This document shows, in pieces, positions 12,753 to 26,500 of a DNA stretch of 64,000 nt. Numbering within the stretch: the stretch's first letter is position 1; each line of letters begins with the position of its first letter. Position numbers and translations under genes: made by a program. Source of the stretch: Symbiodinium natans (Eukaryota; Sar; Dinophyceae; Suessiales; Symbiodiniaceae); contig CAJNDS010002762.1 of NCBI GenBank assembly GCA_905221605.1, forward strand, positions 191,907 through 255,906, written 5' to 3'. Below the pieces are notes generated by a model, which saw nothing but the letters and a program-made list of their open reading frames with translations, ran no database searches and had not been told where the DNA came from.

Positions 12753-14038
12753 CGAGGGACATGAAAGAGAAGGCTGGACCTCCTCATCCACCTGCAATTG
12801 CAATGGGCGGTTGGTTGACGGGCGAGCCGGCCAACGGAGAGGTGGTCGAGATGGGGTGGGACATGTGGATGGCGCTGGTCAACGAGTGAGCGCATGACTT
12901 GGAGGCTGAAACGATCCAAAGAGCCCGGACAGAGCGGATCCCAATCTAATCCCTCCTTTTCTCACCGTGCTGTTGCGTTTGTTTTGCCCCTTGCCCTTTT
13001 CGTCTTCCCGGCTTGACCTTGTTTTGCAGCCGCAGCTGTGCGTCTGAAAAAGTTGGGCCGACCGACGGACCAACCGACCGACTGTCTACGTCCGCGGCTG
13101 ACTAGACCCTCTGAAACAGAAACAGAAAATCCCTTCCCAAAGCCTGCAAGAGCACCCCAAGAGCCACGAGCCCGAAGGTAGACACGCATGTCTCTCTCTC
13201 TCTCTCTCCCTCCCCCGGCCCTTCGCCCCTCCTGTATGAGACGACGAGCGACGGGAGACATGGGACTCCTAACCCAAGGGTCTCGAAGACGAAGAAAAGC
13301 GGGCTTGGGCAACCACAGCAGCTGCCCGGCACCCTCGAATGAGTGCAGGACGACACCCTGCACTCTGAACGGCAACATTTTCCGAATCGACATCAGGAAA
13401 GATGGCTTCGGGCAGGAGACTCGAGGACTTCAGATGTTGAGCAGGGATTCGAGAGGCAGTGCTCTCCTCCAGGAAACCCCTTGTCCATCTTTCTCATGGC
13501 TTCATGCTTTGGGCTTGATCATCGGCTCCACAGCGCTTATACTCGAAAAGCCCAGATCCCAGAACCAACAAGACTCGCGCAGGCCTGACCGGCTTTGTTG
13601 AAGAAGATCTGCGCATCCTGCACAAGCTCAGCTCGTGCACGCAGTCGAAGCCCCACATGAGCCCAAACCACAACGAAACCGCGACCAGGCTTACGACAGC
13701 AAGGATGAGGCCTGGTGCAAGTTCTCACATATGCATTACATGACATGAAACTACAGGACAACTTGGTTCACCTCTAAGTGTGCTTTTGGGAGGTTTAACA
13801 ACTTGAAACGTGTGAACGCTTTACGCTGGATGCTGCAAAATAGTGGCCAGGTCAGAATATTCGAGGCTTCCATGATGCAGGTGCTCCCTTTCGCTCTGAA
13901 CATGAACCGGTTTTGGCTCATGTTTTTGTTGCGGTTGACTACAATGTGCCCCTGAACTGGTGGTGCTAGTAACGGGAGGCGTGTACGTAGTTACGTAGTT
14001 TGACTGTTTGTTTTTGACGCCCTGAGGGTAGGGGGGGT

Positions 14039-14068
14039 GTGGGGGGGGGGGGGGGGGGGGGGGGGGGG
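14039..14068. repeat. G homopolymer, about 28 bases
   Basis: One of about fifteen G or C runs of 10 or more in the window (also near 1186, 2505, 16697, 17340, 18489, 23556, 30451, 44070, 45680 and 48767). Confidence 0.95.
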
Positions 14069-15708
14069 CCATGCCCAACAACACGGGTATCATTTACAGC
14101 GTTCTTGCCTCTTTGCAAAACATACCACAAAAGGATGTTTGACTTTCTGGAACAAGACGCGCTGTCACAAGGGATGCGACCATTGTGGGCAGCTCTGGGG
14201 ACCTATACTGAAAAAAAGTCCGGAGCAAACTTTGCAGCCACACTACTTTCTAGGGCCCCAGGCTCTCTTGCAAGTGACATTCGAAAACATCGTACATCAT
14301 GTGTTTCGAGGCCCTGATACTCCCAACCGCACCTGTTTTTGGTATGCAGCTACCGCAGCACAGATTACCAGCTTCCATGAGACGAAACGACAAACAAGTA
14401 ACCATGCTTGAGCCATTGGCAACGACTTCTCCTGTTCGCGCGACATGCGCAAAAAGCCTGATGGTGAGTTTGGGGCTGGATGATGCCCTAAGTCGCCCTG
14501 CTGGAGTTCAGGCTTCAGGCCTTCAGGCGACTGATGGTCAGAGAAGACCCCTAAATTCGAAACACGGACGTACCATGACAAGTCTCTGACTGGACAGCAA
14601 CGCATAGTTACATATTGTATCACCCCACAAAATATGAGCCACCTTACCCTCCCCCCCCCCTCCCCCCAACTTCCTTTGCAGCTTGCAGAGCGCTGCGAAG
14701 GCCGTCCGAGCGAATGAGCCTCGACAAAACCACTTCGGTTTTAGTTCGGAGATTCTGTGTTTTGTTGTGTTTTGTCTGCGTATTGGTTGTGTTTCATGAC
14801 TTGGAAGAACCATGTTGATGACAATTCCGACTGTCAGGAGTTCCACGTGTGCGATGCCATAGCGATTTGCGAAATGCCTCAAGCCTTTGATCCGGGGCCA
14901 TCTCCAATCCTTCTTAAGAAGAAACCAGCCTAACCCCAACCATCCTCTTTGGAAGAACAGATGGTCTCAGATGGTCTCAGATGGTCTGGGCTGCCGCCTG
15001 GGTCTTTAGGACCGACTGCTTCTCAGGCGAATAATATCGAAACCCTGCCCTCTTCTCACACCGAAAGCCCGACTAAGTACAAAAAGGCTGAAGAAGTGAT
15101 TCGCAGGGCCTTGAGAAACGATGGTTCCGAACTCAACCGAGACGTCTAAAACTTTAACGGGGCGAATACTGCGTAGTAACCTTGAAAGAATTCTTCTGTG
15201 GCGAAAAAAATGTGGAGGCCCTTTGACCCCAACAGTTGAACAGCAATGCGTCCACGGCACGCCAAGGACATCGTCAGAAGTGCCTTTCTGGGCTGGCTGT
15301 CAGGATAGTCTTACAAGTTACTTGAAGTCTCAACATTCTACTGCCAGTACCCAGAAGAGGCTCGGCTTGAGAGGCTTCCGGGTCTCCGGGTCTTCCAGGC
15401 GAAGTGTCGACCAGCTTGCTTCAGGGTGTTCTGCATGTTGGGGCTCTTGCGGCCCTCCCAAGATACTCCCTAAACCCTAAACCCTAAACCCGAAAACTAA
15501 AGGCTGACTGCCTCTGAATCCGAAATCTCCTACTCAGGTGTTCGGACATGCTCGGACCTCGTCATTCAGGCTACCCAGATAGTTGACAATAGAATCGCCT
15601 TGGGTTCTTCTTGTCAAAGAGTGCCGTGGCTGCTCGGGTGCAGATGGGCATAGCATCTCAAGGAACCCTAAACCCTAAACCCTAAACCCTAAAACCCTAT
15701 CTCATGGC

Positions 15709-15774
15709 CTCCGCCATCAAGACTCGATGGTGTGGTCGCATTTGAGCAACGCGCTCGGCTGCAAGCTGGGTCAC
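15709..15774 (-). CDS. Exon-like island between telomeric arrays
   Basis: Acceptor ACGCCAG|G, GC after GAG. Reads VTQLAAERVAQMRPHHRVLM then AE, a likely helix. Telomeric units lie on both sides (15664-15697 and 15800-15840). Family not recognised. Confidence 0.35.
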
Positions 15775-16742
15775 CTGGCGTTCGCGGCAGGGCAAGACCT
15801 AGGGTTTGGGGGTTAGGGTTTAGGGTTAGGGGTTTAGGGAGAAAGCCAGCAGAGATGCTGGCCAGGAGCTCTCGATGCCAGACCAGATACCGAATGATGT
15901 GCTCGACTGCACGGAAGAAACTCGACATGCAGAGGATTCAATTTGGAAAACCTACCGGTTTTCAGCTCAAACATGGCATGGAATGAGGCTGAGGTGCTTT
16001 TGATCCCCCAGAAAAAATTTACAAAGTGTTGCCCCAGCACGGTTAGTCACCCATATATGGCCCTCAACTTCAGGGACGCGGAAGCTCCATCGTCAGGGCA
16101 ACATGACTCTTTCGCATACAGCTTCGCGAGGAACCGACAACTTGCCCTGGGCACTTCAGTCCAGAAGCCTGAACTAGACGACACCAATCTTACACCGCGA
16201 CATGAGAAGTGTAGACAGTGTAGGCTGCAGCCTTCCAGTGCAAAGTTGAGATGGTGCAGCCCACTGTGTGCGAAAGCACACAGATTTCGAGTCAACGTCA
16301 GAAACAAGACATACCTTGCGCACCCCACCCCTCGCAGGAGTAATTATCCGTCGTACCCTGAAGGCTTCAGCTCAATTCGGCTTGCCTTGACGATGGTGTG
16401 GTTGATCTCGCCCTCTTCGCAGACCACCCTGACTTTGATTGCTTCTTTATTGTGCTCGTGATGTGCTGCAAAAAAGCCGAAGCCCTGAGTCGAAGCGAAG
16501 CCCGTTCAACTCCGAAGGCCTCAAGTCGCCCAAGGAAACTTAACTTCAAGGCCCTTTAGGGATTAGGTTTAGGGTTTAGGGTTTAGGGGTTAGGGTGATT
16601 CAAGGCGTTGGTGTTAAGGAGAGTTGGAACACGGGCCGTAGATTGCCGCGAGGTTTTCGGCAATGGCCTGTCCGCCCGCGAGGTTTCCGGCATTTCAGGG
16701 CCTATGGGGGGGGGGGGGATAAGAACGTCATTCATATTACCT

Positions 16743-16900
16743 CCATGCCAAAACACTGGTATTTACAGCGTTTTCTGTCACAAGCGTCCATGCCTTCGCG
16801 ACCATGCCCAAAACACTGGTGTTTAGAGCGTTTTATGCCCAAAGCGTTGGTATTTACAGGGTTTTCTTCTCTTTGTACAACAGGCTGCACAAGGATGTGG
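16743..16900. repeat. CCAAAACACTGGTATTTACAGCG repeat, three units
   Basis: Units start near 16743, 16802 and 16836. A related copy with the same downstream CTCTTTG..AAGGATGT lies at 14071-14144. A G-run precedes both loci (16697-16709, 14039-14068). Confidence 0.65.
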
Positions 16901-17260
16901 AACAAGAAAGTGGATGTATAGAAGCCATCTCGGGTCTTGCACTCCTATGCAGTTCTTTCAGCATTTGTGCAAAGTACTCTGATCCTTCCAGCAGGGGAAT
17001 GCCAGGACAAAAAAGTCGACGCTGAAGTACGATGTCAATTAACCCCCAAGCCCCAAATTGAGTATAAATCGAAGTACTTTATTTACTGCTTTTTAAACCT
17101 CCTGTTTCAGGAATCCTGCCAAAACCCAGGCAAAACGCACGTTTTAGTACACCCAAACACCACGGCAATCTATGGCCCGTGTCCGAGTAGTTTCCCAGCA
17201 GTACAGAGCTGACATCAGCTGAAGCCTGATGACTACTGGGCTGTGGGATGAATTCTCGGT

Positions 17261-17315
17261 CACCTTATTATTGGGGTCATTATTATAAGGGATCCTACTA
17301 TTTGGGGGTCAAAAT
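17261..17315. mobile_element. AAGGGGATCCTA element, third partial copy
   Basis: ACCTTATTATTGGGGTC followed by AAGGGATCCTACTATTTGG matches the other copies. A looser relative lies at 23960-24015. Confidence 0.4.
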
Positions 17316-17415
17316 TCGGGCCTGCGCCGCACCAACAACTCCCCCCCCCCCCCACCCCGAGTCTGCCGAGGTGCAGCTTTGCCTTCGCCAGTGTCACCAG
17401 AGCCTCTGGGGACAA

Positions 17416-17533
17416 AAACCCTAAACCCTAAACCCTAAACCCTAAACCCTAAACCCTAAACCCTAAACCCTAAACCCTAAACCCTAAACCCTAAACCCTA
17501 ACCCTAAACCCTAAACCCTAAACCCTAAACCCC
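17416..17533 (+). repeat. Interstitial telomeric array (CCCTAAA)n
   Basis: About 16 units, one variant CCCTAA. Followed at 17640-17712 by units in the opposite orientation. Confidence 0.97.
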
Positions 17534-17714
17534 CAAAGCCCAAACTTCGCACACTGGTACCCGGAGCCTGTGCTTCCCATCCTTTTCGGGCGGAGAGGTG
17601 GCAAAGGTCCACGGCCTGCGGCGGCGTCAGGGGTCATGGGGGGTTTAGGGTGCTTAGGGAGGGTTTAGGGTTTAGGGTTTAGGGTTTAGGGTTCAGGGTT
17701 TAGGGTTTAGGCTG

Positions 17715-20480
17715 CTTAGGGTGGACATGTTTTGGGATAGGCGAGTTGTTGAGGAGGGGACGTACGAGAAGAAGAACGGTGGGTCCGGCATGGGCGAAGG
17801 AATTTTCGAGTCCAGGTTGGATCCGAGGCTCAAAGTTTATAAAGCTGCTGTTTGGGGCTTGAGGAGGTCAAGGGCTTGTGCAAAGAAAGCGTAAAAGCCT
17901 CCTGCTGCAGCGCAGCGGGATTTTCCTGGGGCTTCCGCCTATGAACACATCCGAACGCCCTACGCCGCAACTTGATTTTGAGATGCACGGTTTCAGTACA
18001 TCCTATCTAGTCTTGGGGCTGACTTAACCTGGTGCAGAACTGAGACTCGGCCTCAAAATCAAAATCTCAACGTCATCCGTTAAGGGCATGGCCACCTTTA
18101 GTTTCAAGTCTCGTCACCTACACACAACGCTGTGTTGATCGTTAGGTTCCGAGCCACAGATCTGCGGCTCTACTCCAAAAGTATCCCAAACGCAAGAAAC
18201 TCGTGAAGATATTTGCCTTCTCCGCTGCACGGAGCGCCTCGATGTCCTCATACACAGAATACACGGCACAAGCCTCATGAAAGCCCTAAGCCTTCGATCT
18301 GGACTCCGGGCGACTGTGGGAGGGCCGATGTGTTACCAGCAAGAACGTCCGGCGTTGAACACTGCAGGTCCGAAAGAAGCCTAGCTCGCAAGAGTCCAAG
18401 TTTTGCTTAGCAGCTACAGGAACGACTGTCTCGGGTATGGTAGGCTGAAGGTGGCAAAACTGACAAAGTTCTCCAAGTTTTGCTTAGCGGGGGGGGGGGG
18501 GGGTGTTTGCCCAGGGTCCAAAGCTAAGCTTGTCTTAAACATGATTCCAGGAGCCTGATCAGCAACATGTTACTGGCTCTCTCAGTAAATTCGCCTGGGC
18601 ATCCGGCCGACAGGCATCTGAAGCAAGCAGACCATGGCTTCCCCACACCAGACCAAGCCCTAAACCCCCCGCCCCCCAAACCCTAAACCCTAAACCCTCA
18701 ACCCTCAACCCTAAACCCTAAACCCTAAACCCTAAACCTAAACCCTAGGACCCTCAAAGTGGGGCCTCCGGGACCCTCCTGCTGAGCAACATCCCTCGGG
18801 AACCCTCTCTTTGTTGCCTTCTTGACTTCTGGACAGAAATGAGGGTTCCTTATGAACTATCTTGCAAAGCGAAAAATCTTTCCTTTCTGTGTTTGAAACA
18901 CATCCTAAAGTAGGCGATGAGGCTGCATCCATTATTGCGAGCATCTCTTCGACAGGGCTTAGAAGATGTGCAAGGACTCTTTCCGACTGAAACCCTGCAA
19001 TGGGATGTCAGGTCCTCTGCCAGATCCAACATCGCCTGTGCCTGGACTCGACACCCACTTCATGGTGGCCGTGAGTCTGTGCTGTGCGAGAGGGTTTCAT
19101 TGCGACATTGCAGACAGACCCGAGTTGCCATGTTTGCCCTGAAGGCCGAGAACTACCAGACAGGTTTTGATGGTGACAGCCAAGGGAGGAAGTCGTCACT
19201 GCGGGTGACGGTAACACGGAGGCTTGCGAACGGGTTCTAGCCCACGGAGGCATCCGACGTTTGGAAGCCCACAATATCTGCAACACACGCCTCCACCTAC
19301 ACACCTCCGACCCAGGCTGGCAAAAACGAAAGCAAACGGGCACAGAATCCAGGCGCCTTTCGACAAAGAGCACCTGCAGGACCTTGCTGCTGTTGTCAGG
19401 CACTAGGGTTTCGGATTCAATGCTTTGGCAATTGTCTACAGTCTACAGGTCACAATTCTGATGTGGCGGGTTCTAGGCCATCGAAAGACACTTTGTGATG
19501 AGACCTGCCAACCTTCGATGAGTCGACGCTTGAAGTACAAAAGGGCTGCATAGTGTCGGGTACAGTAGCAATAGGGCATTAACGCGCTCGCAAGGATGAA
19601 GCGTTGTCTGGATGCGCAGCTTGGGCTTAGTGCTCAACACCCTCATCACGGAATCGCCATGAATCGCCCTCTCACACCCCCCTGAATATCAATCGCCACT
19701 CCCTACTGAGCGGGCCGGGACACCGCTGATCTCCCTCGACACCGGAAGACGCTCCCTGTCCTCTCGACCACGACATGCAATTGTGTCAGGGATTGGGAGG
19801 GAGCTGCTCGCCGCTTGGCGATTCTGCAGGGGTGGTGGGGGGTGAGGGGGGCAGGTGCTGTTGAGGCCGGAGTCCTTCCTAACCATGCTAACCACGCGTG
19901 AGTGGTACGCGTGTGGCTTTCTTTCCAAGGCGGTGTAGCCTTCCAGCATTGCATCATCCCGTTTCCTCCAAAAACGTGCAAAGTGGAAAACCTTCAAAAA
20001 TGCCAATGTCACAGTTCTAAGTGCTAAGGTCGAGCTTTACCTTAGAATAGCTAATACAAGGCAACTGAACCCGTGAGCTAAACAGCTCCCAAACATGGGT
20101 CTCGCAACCCCCTGTACACCCTTCTTGATGTTGTCCTCTGCACCGTGGAACAGGTTCTGCGCCCTCACCGCCGCCTCACCCCGAGGATCCGGGTTATGTT
20201 CTTGAGTAAGTTTAGGGCGTGTAGAATTCGGAGTTGCTAGCAGGCTTCTTATGGCTGAGCATACGACCATGACAACTTCTGCTTGAATGAAAACAACATG
20301 TTTATCATGAGCCGCGTGCGCGGGCGCGTGCACCCGCCCGTGTGCGTGAGCACACAACACATCAACAATTTACGGGGGCTGTCTCTCAACTTGAGAGCAT
20401 GGCAGGGTTGAAGTTTCTTTCATTGTCTGCGGACATGCTGCATGGCACCTCGGCGCTTGAAGAATGGAGAGCACCAACTT
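17715..20480. other. No supported gene
   Basis: A telomeric array and a G run. A weak PPR-like fragment (VFNAGRSCW, minus, near 18350) is not enough to call. Confidence 0.5.
18656..18748 (+). repeat. Interstitial telomeric array, degenerate
   Basis: CCCTAAA with CCCTCAA variants. Confidence 0.95.
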
Positions 20481-20482
20481 AC

Positions 20483-20519
20483 TTCGAAAGCTGTGGCCGA
20501 GCTCAGCCAGTAGCCAAGG
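20483..20519 (-). CDS. PPR-like exon, WLLAELGHSF
   Basis: Ends at a GTAAGTTGG donor. Reads PWLLAELGHSFR in the frame that fits a PPR helix B (LxLLAEL). The acceptor TTGGCAG is inferred. Confidence 0.4.
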
Positions 20520-23500
20520 CTGCCAAGTGCAAAAAACTTGGGCGCTGGGGAGACTGTCCCGGGTGGACGGACTTAAAGTCCTACAGTGGGTTCTGGCTGC
20601 AGCAATGCACAGCCATGACGTTAAACACCTCAACCTGGCCTCGAGGGTGACAAACTCGATTTCCGGACAATAAGCGAATAAAGAAGACGAACTTGACTGT
20701 CAGAACCCAATGTGTCAACCGTTTGAGCCGATTTAAGGCATGGGGGCACTCTTCAGCTAAAGACAACAGCTGCAGCTAGCGGCGAAAAGCAAACGTAAAC
20801 ACCAGCATCTTCGAAAGCCTATCCGGGTTGAGGGCGTACATTGCGCTGAATCTCCTGACATCCTCGCCCCTCCTTCTTTCCCTCCTAATCCCTGTGCTTC
20901 TCCATGGACCCAACCTTATGAAGTGATGGCGGCTCGACAGAGAGCGTGCAACGAAGCGCAGCGGGCAAAGAGTTAAAACTGCCAGGACGATGGCGCTACC
21001 AACCCAAACGGCAGATGGACAAGATAACTCTAACTGCAAATAATTGGTAACCGGTAACAGCTCCAAAGAGTGCCGAGAGGACGCAGACTTTCTGTCCGAG
21101 AATACGTTCGAAACCGTTACCAAGACCATCCAGGCCTCAAAGATCTCCGAAACTCTCATCAGCAATACCGATGGCGTGCGTCAAACGATCATAATTCGAG
21201 CAGCATGTAACGCTGGGCGCATCCGCCGCAAACTGACCGCAAAAATGGGCGTCACAGTGCACAAGGGGGTGTGCGCCAACCGCCATACGGCCAGGGACAT
21301 TGAGAATTTGCTAACATCACTGACTTTTGCGTGCACTTCAACCATGGCATCAGATCCTGGGTGCAAGAGTTCCTCAGCAAACAAACACCAGCAACCACAA
21401 CCCAACAGTTAAGCAGATGAATGCGCCCAAAGGATGATCCAACGCCACCTTGCGCCTCATTCTGCCATGAGAAGCCCTAAAAAAGCATCATCCTGAAAAG
21501 GCGGTTCCGTAGCTTTATGTAGCCATCTCAGCGTTCTGAACCCCTGACGGCCCGTGCCTGGAAAGACTCGTCAGCATCGCCATCCATGCGGGCCAAGTCA
21601 GACAGCGCCTCGAAAGCCAGGCAAGAAATGCCCAAGTGTAGACTTGAGTTCCCCACCCTAAACCCTAAACCCCAAACCCTAAACCATATACCCTCCATGA
21701 TGGTGGGAACCGCGCCAATTCTGTGTCTTCGGCTCAGGGCTCGAGCTGGGCCCTCGGGGTCTCTGCTTTGAGGTCTTGGTGTTGCCCCGCCTTGCGACAT
21801 TGAGGGTGCTTAGCTTCCCAGAGAGCCCAATACCCTTTGATTAAGGAATATAGCCTAAATGAGAAAGGGATCCTTACTATATGATTTAAGGGAATATTCC
21901 TTAATTAAGGGGTATTGGGCCTTGGGTTGCCTGTCAAGCGGCCAGCTGACATGCACCCTGGCCGCAGCGGTCATTGGCCCGGCCATAGAGGCGCCTTGGT
22001 TTCAGGGAGTTGGGGGTTTAGGGTTTGGGGTTTAGGGTCGTACAGGGGCTAAGGGCTTCTCTGCGGCAAGGGGTCCAGACGGTGCTGGAGTTTCATCTCA
22101 GGGTCTTCGGCTTGCACTACTCCAAAGGCCTCAAAGTTATCGCTTCTCCGTGCGGACCTGCCGGTCAACATGAGTTGTTCAGCTCGTTCGGAGCCCTTCT
22201 GGATTACAGGTCCAGTAAGGTCGAAGACTTTGAGCAACTGAGGCCCCAAAAGCTCCAAAGCTGCCGCCCAGGTTCCACGCCGCATTTGCAGCATCCTTGC
22301 CTGCATCAGACAGGTAGCAGTGCGAATTTAGCGTCTCCAGGCACTGTTGTGGTGTTTGACCTGTGTGAACTATACATTGAACAAGAAAAAGAAAAGCCCG
22401 TAAACATTAAGTTGCGTGCATCCACTTCCTTGTGAAGGTGACCTTCGTCGAAAAGGGAGCAAAGTAAAGGCCAACCGCTCTTTCCCAGAGCCCCATGAAA
22501 ATCTAATTCACTTAAAAGGGTCTTTGAACTTGCGCGCTTATAGCAGCTGCAGGCTTGGGAAGCTGAGATCGTGGGAAGAAGGCGGCCTAAAGCATAACAT
22601 GCTGATCGGGCTCATACCACTGCAGCACAACACAAGCGCACATGCGGCGTTAACAGGAGGCGCAGGCCTTCTGCATACCGGGGCAGCCCTGCAGCAATGC
22701 AGACCTGCGCGCGTGAGAAAGGCGATGATTGCTTGGAGCTGTGTTCGCAACGAGCTCTACATGGCCAACTTGGGATGTTCCCCCTTAGGCTAACAGTCCT
22801 TAGTAGGAATCCGCCGATAATAGCACGATAATCCCGATTAAGGACTGCTACCATAAGGGGAACATGCCAATGGCCAAGCATGGCTCAGAATGGTGGGTGC
22901 GATGCAGTTCAGGTAAAAGGGCAATGGGGCGTCGAGCGCAGGAGGCCAAAGCGCGAATCAAGAAGTCGCCTAGCCAAATTTAGCAATGCTAGGCAACTTA
23001 CACGAATAAACCTTCCGCAAAGCAATGTTCCAGCACGTGAGCCCGCAGAGTTGGAGCAACAATACTGGAATGACTGCATTGTGCAATGGTCAAGTCAAGT
23101 TGAACAACCGCGAAGATCAAGATGTCTTACCAGCATTGCGCGCGTAAGTGCGGAAACGAGCATGCCTCAGAATGGGTCAATTCCGCCACGGCCTGAGAGC
23201 GACAAATCATTGAGCGTATAGATGAGAAACCAATGAGGAACCATGGGATTCTACAAGCCTACAATGCCGAAAGCCTTGCTAGGAGGCTTCACACTCGCAC
23301 ATGGTCACACATGCACACACAACGCATATGACCATACGTACATAATCATACATACATACAGACAGACATACATATGCACATATGCTTGTACATATACATT
23401 TGCATGTACATGTACATATTACATGCATGCATATGCAGGTATGTATGCATATCTATATCTATATCTATATCTAAATCTATAATCTATATCTATATCTCCA

Positions 23501-26500
23501 TAGAAGTATTCACACACACACACACACCCCATGGCGGGCTTAGGTTTAGGGTTCCCCCCCTCCCCCCCCCCCCCCCCCTCCCCCTCCCCCCCCCTTGTGG
23601 TTCATGATCTTTAGTTCATGGTGGGTTGAGGGCTCAGGGTTGCTCCGAGGTGCCTCTTGCCCCAAGTCAGAGCTCTCGTTGGCAAGAACCTGCATCCTCG
23701 AGCGTCTTGCAGTGAAGGGGTTTGGGGCCGACGACGTTTGTAAGTGCAGGGTTTGAAGAAGAGGGCTTTCAGGTGCTTGCAGACAAGTGCTTGCGACCTC
23801 CAGTCTGTGAAGCTGTGCAGTAGGGTTTAGGGTTTAGGGTTTAGGGCCACGACTTCATGGAGGTGTTTGGGACAATGGCCATGCACTCCTACAAACCCGA
23901 ACGCTCAGCACGCGGGAACAAACCCACCAACGACCACCAGACCGCTTAGACGCAACAACGGGTACCCTTTTTGGTGGTTCCTATAATAATAAGGATTATG
24001 GTATTTTGGGGTATATTAGTGGACACTATCTGTGCCTCTTGACCACCGCCAGAGCTTCATCGATCTGCAGAACCTTCAACGTGAAACTTACCGTGATTTT
24101 TTTTACGTCTTTGGCGTTCCAAAGAGGTCCCAGGGGCAGGTTGACGGACTTGAGTGTTTCTGTTGCACAGGCTTCAGTTCAGGCTCGTAATTTCACATGG
24201 ACAACAGGACAACGACACGTGTTCTGTCAGCTTTCAATCCCTCAGGTCCTCCCCTGAGTTCTGTATGCAGCGCAGGACTGAAATTAGGGGCATGGGTCCA
24301 TTGAGGGTTGGGCACAAACAGTGAAAACCTCGGGACAAACTCCGACCTGTGCTGAAAGGCCTGCACGGCCAATAAACTCGGACTCACGGTTGCATCTATA
24401 TACCTGAGACTCCTGAGACTAACTCTAAATGTAAGCCGATGTCCATCTGACAACGAATGTGATGTTGAACTATGTTGAACTGCCCCCGAGGCCTGGACCT
24501 CACAAGTTCGTGCCTCACAAGTTCGTGCACAACCGAACCCCCTCAGCCCTTCAACCGCAGTGCCTCAAGCCTTAAGTTAAATGTAGACCCGCAATGTCCA
24601 CATTAAGATAACACTATCAGTCACTATCACACCAACACACTGGCACCCCGTAGCCGCCTCAGCGAGGAGCAGCGCCTGGAGGCGCAAGGTCCACAGCTCA
24701 CCGCGAGGATCACCAGCGGCCTGCATTTAGGGTTTAGGGTTTCGGGTTCAGGGTTTAGGGTTTCCCACCCACACACACACACACATGGAAACTGACGCTG
24801 GGCAGGCAACTCCGCTAGCCCCCAGGGGCTAGCTTCTCATGATGTCGGCTGACAAGGCCTTCAGAGCTTTCGTGGCGTTCTTTGTCACCTGGCAGTCAAC
24901 TTTAAGCATGAAGCATGGATTATCATGGATTGGTGCAGCGCTTAGGGATGCACTTCTTGACTGCTTTTTCCTGCAGTTTGATTGGAAATTAAAGACCAAG
25001 GAACTGCCCTCCCGTGCTGTGGAGCAGTGGTCGAAAGACTCTGCGCAACCTGGCCAACTCCAAATCGAGTTAAACCATTGCCGGCCTCGACGATGTCCAT
25101 GGGGTCTTGCTGCGACATCTCATTGAGTATCAGGGCCTAGCGACGGAGATCTGCGGCTGAGGATCCCTAAACCCTAAACCCTAAACCCGAAACCCTAAAC
25201 CTGTAGAATCCCAACCCAAAGCCTCCTTCGGAGCTTGGACTTTGACTTTCAAGGGCCTTCAAAGGGACAAGAGGGTCCTGGTCGGGCGAACAAGTGCGGA
25301 CATTTTGGCAGAGAAGCCCAGTGTTCCCGGCCTGCATTTGTCGAGCACGTGCCTCTTGGCCCTTGTCCTGCCAGTGGCCCAAGTTTTGCAGATTGAAAAT
25401 TTGAGAAACTTCAGCCGCACATCCTAAGAGGTCCGCCGCCTGAACCTTCTCGGAAGAGCTTTCGACAGCACATCACCCCTCAGCACTTGGGCTCTGCGAA
25501 CCTAATGGCTTTTTGAGCGTATCGGTCCTATGGGGCCCAGCTTGGTACTCTCAGGGCTCGCAGACTGCGGGTCCTTTGCTTTGATCGCCGTCCGCAAGCC
25601 TCGATCTGCGACCTTCAGCGCCTTCTGCACCTGACAAGTGACGGAATAATAATAACCATAAGTAATAATAATAGTAATAATAATAATAATACATAGTAAT
25701 AGCAACAAACTATGTGGAGCCGGTGACTGCTGAGGTTTTGACAGGATTCTCTGGAGCCTTAAACGACCATTTCGCCGGCGAAACACAGACGTTCAGACGT
25801 CGAGAAGCGACGACAGTTTGGCATTTGGTGAACACAAAAAGACCTCACATAGCTCACTGAACACTGGAATCCTCATATTACAGCCGACTGGCCCAAACCC
25901 CTCCTTCTTATGTTTCATTTTCAAGACATACGAAGGTCAGCATAGGGTGCTTGGTGTTCTTCAGGGTACCATGTTCCAGCGCGCACCAGATGCTGGCGCG
26001 CCTGATCGTTCAAGAGGAGCTCCCGGGCGGTCGTGCACCTCAGGCAGAAGGCTTGGCTTCCCACAGCAAGGCCCAAGTCAAACCTTTGGCACGTTTGGGC
26101 GCCACATAAGGAAGTCCCGAATCTACTACACAGGAGCCAACGGGTTTACCGCAAACTGCACGTATTCTCACGTCCCAGTGTGCCAATGAACCTGAAAGCT
26201 TTGTGTGCCAGAGCAGGGCAGTAGCGGTCTGAATAATTCTGAAATCTCGGTAGGTGGGTGGTTGCGGGCTGGTGAAATGAAGTCCTAGTTACAGACATCA
26301 GTGACATGAGCCAGTGATAGCCAGCGTCCCACTGATACGAAAGGTCCGGCATCATTGCGAACAGCAGGTCAGATGAACTCACATGCAATCCACAGATTTT
26401 CCAGGTCCATCAGCATCTTCTATCTGGCATAATAAGGCTTAGGGCCAGCCAAAGAACCCAACCGGCATTTTGCAGCCAAGAAGCCAGTCGGGCTCCGTGT

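Larger units (their letters stand above)
12640..15460. other. No supported gene
   Basis: Contains a (CT)n run at 13192-13210, the long G run, and a triple AGATGGTCTC repeat at 14960-14990. Confidence 0.5.
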
